Source: Skeletonema tropicum
Lineage: Eukaryota; Bacillariophyta; Thalassiosirophyceae; Thalassiosirales; Thalassiosiraceae
Assembly: GCA_037178625.1 (NCBI GenBank)
Contig: CM074141.1
Coordinates: forward strand, 1,054,001-1,118,000
DNA: 64,000 nt
Reading direction: 5' to 3'
Shown here: positions 57,253-64,000 of the stretch, in pieces
How positions within the stretch are numbered: position 1 is the first letter of the stretch
How the letters are laid out: every line of letters starts with the position of its first letter
The notes under the pieces: model-generated
The model's input: only the letters and a program-made list of their open reading frames with translations
What the model was told of the DNA's origin: nothing
The model's database searches: none
Position numbers and translations under genes: made by a program

Positions 57253-60200
57253 ATGGTCGCCGAAGCAACCGATTCTCTCATCCCACTGCGTAGCTGGATC
57301 GAAGAAGAGGCAACAATATTAAAGTCCTGCCAGAATGATAAGCGCAAGACCAAAGAAGTGACTGTTCGGCTCACCACTGTCGCTTATGGCATTGCAGAAC
57401 TCTTAAAACTTGTAAATAACAATGGCAGCAGACCCAATGGTACTCCTGAGCACTCTTTGGAAGAGGAGGTGCAGATTGATAATTTTTGTGTACATATTAT
57501 CGGCCGAGAAGCAAATTCATGTCAGCATCCGTGCGACGATATTAATGGAATACGTATGATATCGACGGGGTCGTCGCTGACGATGCTCGAGCCGTCGTAT
57601 CTGAGCTGTCTGTTCTCCGAAGAGGAGAAAGAGGGCCAAATGGGGCGGTGTTTGGAGGTTGAGTTGGAACCGTCAGTTGTAGAGGATTCACCCGCGCAGC
57701 AAGAAAAAGTTGCAGTAGATGATAAAGATACGCATCGGTGCCAACTATTTGGGAGGTTATTGTACGAATTGTTCTCCCACCAGCCGTTCCCTGGTGAGGA
57801 TATCTCTACTCTCGTGAGTGACATCAACTGTTCCAAAGAACCAGCACACAAAAAAACAAAGGTGGAACATTTACCTTCTCGAAAAGAGCTAATGCTGTCA
57901 CGTGCTAGGGGAGACTTCGATGACACTTCAGGGTCTACCCAGAATGATTCTACATTTCAAGTGTTTGCACAAAAGATGCAAAAGTTAGGCATACCAGTGT
58001 CAATTTGTCTCATGACGCAGAATCTCTTGGAGAGTGGATTGAAAGGATACAACGCAGGAGATTCTTACAGTTCACTGCAAGTTGTATGCGAAGATTTACA
58101 TCTATTGCTGTTGGATCCAGAGCGGTTTCTTTTTGACAAGGAGAAAGCAGAGCATGAAAATGTAGATCTCCTTTATAGAAAACAGAAGCTATATGGGAGA
58201 GATAAAGAAGAGTCTCTCATAACAGACGCCTTTTGCCGTGTGTCTCGTGGCAAGAGTGAGGCATTCTTTATTGGTGGATTCTCTGGGTCAGGCAAGAGCA
58301 AACTAGTGAATAGTCTGAGAGAAAGAGTTGATGCTGTTGGTGGCTACGTGCTCAAGTACAAGTACGATGATTTATCGAAGGATAAACCGTTCTTTGGAGT
58401 CGTTACTGCGTTGAATGAATTGTGCACGATAATAAAAAGTAGGAATACCCCCGAAGGAGTCCTCGCAGTTGCTGAAAGGCTCAAGAAAGTATTTGGCGAT
58501 GATTATTGGTTGTTGGCTAGCCTCTTACCAAACATCAGTTTGTTATCATCTGACTTCATCGTAAAGGGAAAGCCTGCTAGTGAGACAATCAATACTCGCA
58601 GTGTCTGTTTCACTCTTGTACGTTTTGTGAGGGTCGTATCAAGCCCAGTGCATCCAATAATGGTAAGTTGATTTCACAAATGCATTTATTTCTGGCTATT
58701 TCACAGACTCACAATACAAACACTACGGCTATTTATGTATGCGGCTTTATACAGTTATTCTTAGATGATATTCAGTGGGCTGATAATACAGCCCTCGACG
58801 TTATTTATGCCATACTATCCGACACAAGGGGAAGTTGTATGTTTTTCGTTGGAACATACAGAGACAATGAAGTCCATGCACAACACGCAATCTTCAACTT
58901 GATTGATAAACTCGGCACCAGTAACGTGCCAATGACGAAGTTATCATTAACTGGATTGAATCATCAAGATCTCAACCAGATGATATCAGATGCTTTGTGT
59001 TTGTATCCACGCATCTGCAAATCTTTATCTGACATTGTCTCCCAAAAGACCAAGGGAAATCCGTTCTTCGTATTAGAGTTTATGCAATCGCTGTGTACTC
59101 GTGGTTTGTTGCGGTACAATCATCAGCAGAAGCGCTGGGTATGGAATGAGAGCATAATTCGCTCAGAGGAGATCACTGATAATGTCCAGTATCTTCTTTC
59201 GTCCAAACTGAAAAGCTTGCCATACAACACCCAAGGAGTGCTTAAAGTGTTGGCTTGTTTCGGTACGAGCACAAGTGAGCTATTGACTAATCTTTTGAGC
59301 GAGACGATAGAGTACTGTGCCATGAGAGAAAGGCTTGAAAATGTCATTAATGATGGATTTGTTGAAAAGGACGGGCTAGGAGGCTTTAAGTTTGTTCACG
59401 ATAAGGTCCGAGAGGCTTCATACAATCTCATTCCTGCTAGCGACAGGGATCAGGTATGTGATTGACTTCTTATATACAGCTGCATCGTTGGTTAGCGTTG
59501 TAATTCACATGTCATACATCTTTCATCTCTAGTTCCACTATGATCTAGGAAAGTTATTGCACTCAACTTGTCAAGGGAAAGAAATTGGCGATGCTCAGTT
59601 TATGGTAGTTAGCCAGATAAATCGAGGTTTGCAGTTGATAAAGTCACATCCATCTTTACGCATGGAAATTGCAGAGTTGAATACGAAGACTGGCAACCTT
59701 GCGCTTGATCGGTCAGACTTTGTCACTGCAAATTCTTGTTTCAGTGTAGCGCTATCTCTACTACCTGATGATCACTGGGAGAGCATGCACACATTCTGCC
59801 TATCACTCTACTATTCTGTGGCAAAGGCAGCATATTCCTCTTCGAATTTGGAAAAGGCACAGAAAGCCTTGCAGAAAGTCATTGATGAGAGCAAATTTCT
59901 GGACGAAAAACTTGACGCTCTACATCTTCTTGTGACAGTTCTTGTAGAACGAGATGCACAAGAGCAGGCATTCAATACCTCACTGGAAGTACTGGTGCAA
60001 CTCGGCGAAACAATACCCGACTCTTTTGAGAAGCGAGACGCAAGAGCAATGATAAAGAAAACGTGTAAGCTTCTAGGCGGTATAACCGAAGAGAGGTTGT
60101 CTTCAATGAAAGAAGCTGATAAAAAGACAAAGTACATCCTAATGTTCTACAGTCACATTGCTGACGTTGCCTTCTTCGCGAAGCCAGTCATGGGTGAGTA

Positions 60201-61336
60201 ACCTGAATATTTGATATTTTGCTTACCTTTGCGCATGATCACTGACAAGTTATGCTTGCTGGTCAGCTCCGTATTTTTGCTGCAAAATGATGCAATTGAG
60301 TACCAAAAGTGGGATTTCAAAGTATTCACTAGTTAGTTTCGTTATGTTTGCGGCGGTGCTATGCAACAACAAAGTGGTCAAAAACATCAAAGCTGGATGT
60401 CGGTTGGGGCAAATAGCTATGAAGGTACATTTTGACAGGTATGGATCCTCTTCAGACCAAAAGGTGAAACTGTGTTTTCAGTACTACGCTCTCGTAGCAT
60501 ACTATTCTGAGCCTTTCCAACACTGCCATGACATGCTAAAAGAGGGTGTCGAAGCTGGCATGTGCTGTGGGGATATTCGATACTCACTTCTAAATGGACT
60601 CAATCAAATCAGACTGGGTTTATTGAGTGGCCGTAATTTGCAAGAGCTTCGCAAAGAAACAGAATACTATCTGAGCTTGATGGGGAAGCAGAAGGAGAAC
60701 CAAACGAAAGCGCTTATACTTATGTTTCACGAAACAATATCGCTTTTGATCTCCAATAGTCAATACACAGCACCTACAGTTGCTGTTGGATGCATTATAC
60801 CGCCGTCTCAGCATTGCTTCCACAAGGTTCTCCAGAGTTTTGTCATGTCCCGATCGGAACGCTGTAATCACTTCGCTGAAAAGATAATGCAATCACCTGA
60901 GGGAGGGAGACAAAACCACATATTTCTCTTGTTTTACTACGCGCTCAACTCGTTCAAAGTGGCAGAGATCGTACACACTAAGAAAATACAGGCTGTACCA
61001 GAACAAGCTCTCTGTGCTTTTCGAGAAGCCGCCAAGCATTCAAAGGAGAACTTCCAAAACAAAATAGAGTTGCTAGAAGCGGAATTACATAGTCGAGATG
61101 GAGAGCACGACAAAGCAAAAGCTTCTTACGCTGCTGCAATTGCATCGGCTAGATCATCTAAGTTTACTCATGAGGAAGGAATAGCGTGTGAAAAGGCAGC
61201 GTTGCACAATAAAAAGATCGGAGAATTATCTGATGCATTGGAGTACTTCATGAAGGCCCAAGAATGCTATAAGAAATGGGGTAGCCAAGTCAAAGCTGAT
61301 GAAATGGAGAGGCAGATTGCATCAATGCAGATGTAG
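57253..61336 (+). CDS. TPR-containing AAA ATPase (STAND-like signalling ATPase) with kinase-like remnant
   Basis: Four exons (57253-58662, 58755-59453, 59533-60193, 60267-61336), consensus splice sites, about 1279 aa and no frame break. Residues ~170-185 (LFGRLLYELFSHQPFPGED) look like a protein-kinase C-lobe helix without catalytic motifs, followed by an LLESG helix region and LLLDPERFLFD. Then an AAA/NACHT-like module: GRDKEESLITDAF, Walker A GFSGSGKSKL near 350, Walker B LFLDDIQWADN at the exon 1/2 junction. The remaining ~650 residues are helical repeats of TPR type, ending with a clear TPR-like pair (DALEYFMKAQECYKKWGSQ). This layout is shared with kinase- or cyclase-linked predicted ATPases of stramenopiles. 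Likely a signalling scaffold; ligand unknown. Confidence 0.8.
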
Positions 61337-61362
61337 ATTGCAATCGAAAATTTAATACTTTC

Positions 61363-63969
61363 TTAAATGAGCTCATCTTCTGCCTCTGGGCATAAATCAG
61401 CGACGACAAAACTGCCAGGACGACCCTGTTCGGTACCCTTTGCTCCAACAAGAGCCATGCTTTCTGAAATGCTCATACCACAACCAAAACCTCCCGCCGC
61501 TGACCCCCCAGCCTGAAGCAGGGGGTTTGGTATGACAGCTTGTTGGGTCCACACGTTATTTCTTCGAACAAAATGAGTTACAATTCCTGTAGAAAATGAT
61601 CCTCCACCGGAGCTCCCAACAAGGAGATTGTTCTCTTCCATAACGAGACACTCTGGAAATATCCCAGCTACTTCTTCAATCGGTTCAATAGTTTGATACG
61701 CCATGTAGAGGTCCACCAGAGGATCATAATTGAAAACTCTAATGACGCCAGTACCAATCGCCGACGCTGTTTTAGCATTGCTTGAACTTACCGCCACAGT
61801 GCATCCCGACACTCTCACTTTGTCTCCAAAATTGTCACCGGGATTAATGTCTCCAGGCGCTAAAGCTGGTCCTAGCTGAACGAATTTGCCAAAATATCTT
61901 GCATACACGTAAGTAACGCCGCCAATACCGTCTAGGGGAGCTCCGATGACCAAAATTCCTTCTGATAAACTCAAACTAGAACCGAATCTTGCTCCACTAG
62001 TTTGCGAAGGGGGAGTTTTTGTGTCAATTAAGATCCAACCGTTTTCATCTTTTTCATAGATTTTCACTTTGTCTTCGTCAGGAGACCCGATTGCGATTAT
62101 ATCTCCGTCAATATCAACAACTGAACCAAAGCTTGGATCGACCGAGGCGATTATTCCCACTTGTTCCCACGAATTGCCTTTGGGCTCGTATATATACACT
62201 TTCCCTTGTGATATGACATCATTGCAGATCACATCAGCAATGCATCGGCCGGATGACATTATTTGCTGCTTGATGTCCTCTTCATTACCATTCGAGCTTT
62301 GTTGAACAATAACATCCAACCTCTCTCCACAAGGTGTAGAATCAAATTCGGACCAGCTACAAAGCTCACACCATTCTTGCACACAATCGACTTCTTCATC
62401 ACCTCTTGCCAGTGATGGTGCACCCACCACAAGAGTATTGGTCTTCCTGCTCGCGGCGATACTATGCCCGAACAAACTCTGCTCATCACCATCAAATATA
62501 GATTGATTATGCGCGTAGAAATTCAAATTATCCCGAAAATAAATATGTACACCAGCATCTGATCCACTCCCATCTGTGGCAGCAGCAAGAATATTGTCAT
62601 TGATGAATGCGACTGAATGTCCAAAGTTGATGTTGACAGGATTTGCTCCACCTCGAGGAACGAAGAGTTGCTGCCTGATTTTTAGCTCTTGCAAACACTC
62701 ATCTTCGGCCAGGGATCCGATAATACAAGTCTGAGGTCCGTCGATAGAACCGCCAGTAATAGATATTCCTTGTGGAGCGGAAGCCTCCGTCGGTTTGACA
62801 GTCGGTTCACTGACAGACAAAACATCTGGAGATTGAGTCGGTGCGTCCATCGTGCTCGTCCCAGTGTCATCCTCATTCTTCTGACTATCATCCCGCAATT
62901 CAGAAGAAGAAGCGTCATCATCTTTTTGCTTCGTAGCAAAGATAAAACCTAATACACCAACGGCCGCCAGGAGAAGTATTAGTATTACACTGAGAATCCG
63001 ATTTTTCGTACTGCATCTGCGTCTCCTGACGGTTGAATCTTGTTTGTTTGTAACTTCGTTCCTGGGGGTAGTAGGAAGAGCTGTCGCAATATGCTCCCCA
63101 GAATCTGAACAGTATAGGTTGCCTGGTTTCGTGTCAACGCTTGAACTTCTTTGCGTATTATTCTCTGCTTGCTTTACAGTCTTGTTTTGTGTTTCCGGTT
63201 GCGCAGATGTGTTGTTTTGTATAACTGCAGGCACCGCTGCCTCTAGGTCCTTCTCCTCAGATTGTTGTTCAAATGATTTCTTTGCTACTTCTTGTTCTTG
63301 AATTATAGGTTGCACCTTTTCCTCCTTCACCTTATTCTTTTTCTTCTTCACTTCCTCCTCCACCACCACTTTCTCCATAACCTCATCCTTTTCTTCAACT
63401 TTTTGTTCTTCATCTTGTCCTTGCAAGCCAACAGCATCCCCTTCCTTCTTCCTATCAATATCCACTTCCCTCACCACCACCGCCTGCCTCTCCTTCAAAT
63501 TCAACTTCTTACCCACCACCACCTTCTCCTTCTCCAATAATGATGGATCCGAAGAAGACGCAACAACAATCCGATCATAAACCGAAGTAGACCTAGTATC
63601 CGGTCCTTCATACTTCCCTGCAAGTTCTTTTGCCGATTTCCCCTCGATCCATGTCCCGGCTGCTGCGGAAGAATATCCGGCCGACTTTTTGGCAATGGAG
63701 ACAAATCGGAATTTGGGTACTTCGGTTATAGTCGTAACTGAATGCCTTTTGGTGGTGGTGACGGGGGGTGCTGTGGCTGCTGCTGTGTCCGATGTTGTTG
63801 TTGTTGCGACCGTGAAGGATTGGGGTGGTGGGGCTGATGCTGCTCGTTTGGACTGTGGCGGCGCATCATCCGATTCCTTCGCAGCAGTTGGTGATGATGT
63901 TGATGTGCCATCCTTTGATGGAGGCACATCATCATCTGTGGCGGATGCTGCACTATCGTTTGCGTTCAT
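61363..63969 (-). CDS. Single-pass membrane protein with FG-GAP/integrin-like beta-propeller ectodomain
   Basis: 868 aa, single exon, start ATG at 63969. Residues 1-320: Ser/Thr/Pro-rich then a Lys/Glu coiled segment (KVEEKDEVMEKVVVEEEVKK), cytoplasmic by the positive-inside rule (RRRRCSTKNR just before the helix). Transmembrane helix at about 325-345 (ILSVILILLLAAVGVLGFIF). After a Ser/Thr/Pro stalk the outer part has FG-GAP-like repeats: FGHSVAFINDNILAAA, FGHSIAAS, FGSVVDIDGDIIAIGSPDED, FGSSLSLSEGILVIGAP, FGDKVRVSGCTVAVSS, FGCGMSISESMALVGA. Together these would form a beta-propeller. Such type II proteins are common in diatoms; function is unknown (adhesion or wall contact is a guess). The stop lies 26 bp from the convergent ATPase stop. 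Confidence 0.82.
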   Translation of the reverse strand: MNANDSAASATDDDVPPSKDGTSTSSPTAAKESDDAPPQSKRAASAPPPQSFTVATTTTSDTAAATAPPVTTTKRHSVTTITEVPKFRFVSIAKKSAGYSSAAAGTWIEGKSAKELAGKYEGPDTRSTSVYDRIVVASSSDPSLLEKEKVVVGKKLNLKERQAVVVREVDIDRKKEGDAVGLQGQDEEQKVEEKDEVMEKVVVEEEVKKKKNKVKEEKVQPIIQEQEVAKKSFEQQSEEKDLEAAVPAVIQNNTSAQPETQNKTVKQAENNTQRSSSVDTKPGNLYCSDSGEHIATALPTTPRNEVTNKQDSTVRRRRCSTKNRILSVILILLLAAVGVLGFIFATKQKDDDASSSELRDDSQKNEDDTGTSTMDAPTQSPDVLSVSEPTVKPTEASAPQGISITGGSIDGPQTCIIGSLAEDECLQELKIRQQLFVPRGGANPVNINFGHSVAFINDNILAAATDGSGSDAGVHIYFRDNLNFYAHNQSIFDGDEQSLFGHSIAASRKTNTLVVGAPSLARGDEEVDCVQEWCELCSWSEFDSTPCGERLDVIVQQSSNGNEEDIKQQIMSSGRCIADVICNDVISQGKVYIYEPKGNSWEQVGIIASVDPSFGSVVDIDGDIIAIGSPDEDKVKIYEKDENGWILIDTKTPPSQTSGARFGSSLSLSEGILVIGAPLDGIGGVTYVYARYFGKFVQLGPALAPGDINPGDNFGDKVRVSGCTVAVSSSNAKTASAIGTGVIRVFNYDPLVDLYMAYQTIEPIEEVAGIFPECLVMEENNLLVGSSGGGSFSTGIVTHFVRRNNVWTQQAVIPNPLLQAGGSAAGGFGCGMSISESMALVGAKGTEQGRPGSFVVADLCPEAEDELI

Positions 63970-64000
63970 CTCTTTTAAGCTCTACTGATAAATTAGTGCT

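Overview
The window is nuclear DNA of a eukaryotic microalga, most likely a diatom. Genes are split by short GT-AG introns (about 58-310 bp) and sit close together on both strands. Several proteins are of kinds I associate with diatoms: a TPR/AAA ATPase with the ATP-loop motif GFSGSGKSK, a calcium-dependent kinase carrying a cyclic-nucleotide domain, membrane-anchored FG-GAP-like proteins, and acidic or Asn/Gln-rich low-complexity tails. Ty1/copia-type retroelements are present. I could run no database search, so the diatom call is inference.

Layout. 1-480: LTR-like remnant. 580-12220: FAD monooxygenase (-), TYW3-TYW2 wybutosine fusion (-), NOP14 ribosome-biogenesis factor with a Tudor-like insert (+), long-chain acyl-CoA synthetase (-). 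12221-13640: no gene, decayed satellite remnants. 13661-16955: a ubiquitin / membrane anchor / MACPF / ricin-B-lectin fusion gene. 17341-23690: a 184-190 bp satellite array with 3-mer and 4-mer higher-order periodicity. 24179-39285: GT25-type fusion protein (-), small alga-specific protein (+), cold-shock protein (-), Rab GTPase (-), a convergent pair of paralogous unknown proteins, a CDPK-like kinase (+), and a uracil-DNA-glycosylase-like protein (-). 39440-42281: MITE-like element, small membrane protein, decayed RING and glycerol-3-phosphate dehydrogenase (GPDH) copies. 42902-50863: two nested LTR retroelements with both target-site duplications preserved. 51352-52778: intact GPDH and RING copies in mirror orientation to the decayed ones. 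52955-54756: LTV1 (40S export/assembly). 55284-56971: a foldback element and a second MITE-like element. 57253-63969: TPR/AAA ATPase (+) and FG-GAP-like membrane protein (-), convergent.

Two themes cut across the genes. (1) Four plus-strand genes (NOP14, ubiquitin-MACPF, CDPK, LTV1) are broken by twelve frame changes. All twelve are +1. Nine can be placed to the base and are explained by one extra G; in six of those the in-frame triplet at the break is GGA. Neighbouring genes of 2-4 kb have none. This is either gene-biased assembly error or real +1 frameshifting or editing. (2) 40.6-52.8 kb records layered rearrangement: an inverted GPDH+RING duplication, then a small copia-like element in its centre, then a large degenerate copia-like element inside the 5' LTR of the small one. 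Functionally, NOP14, LTV1 and TYW3-TYW2 all serve ribosome or tRNA maturation; no operon-like logic is expected here.
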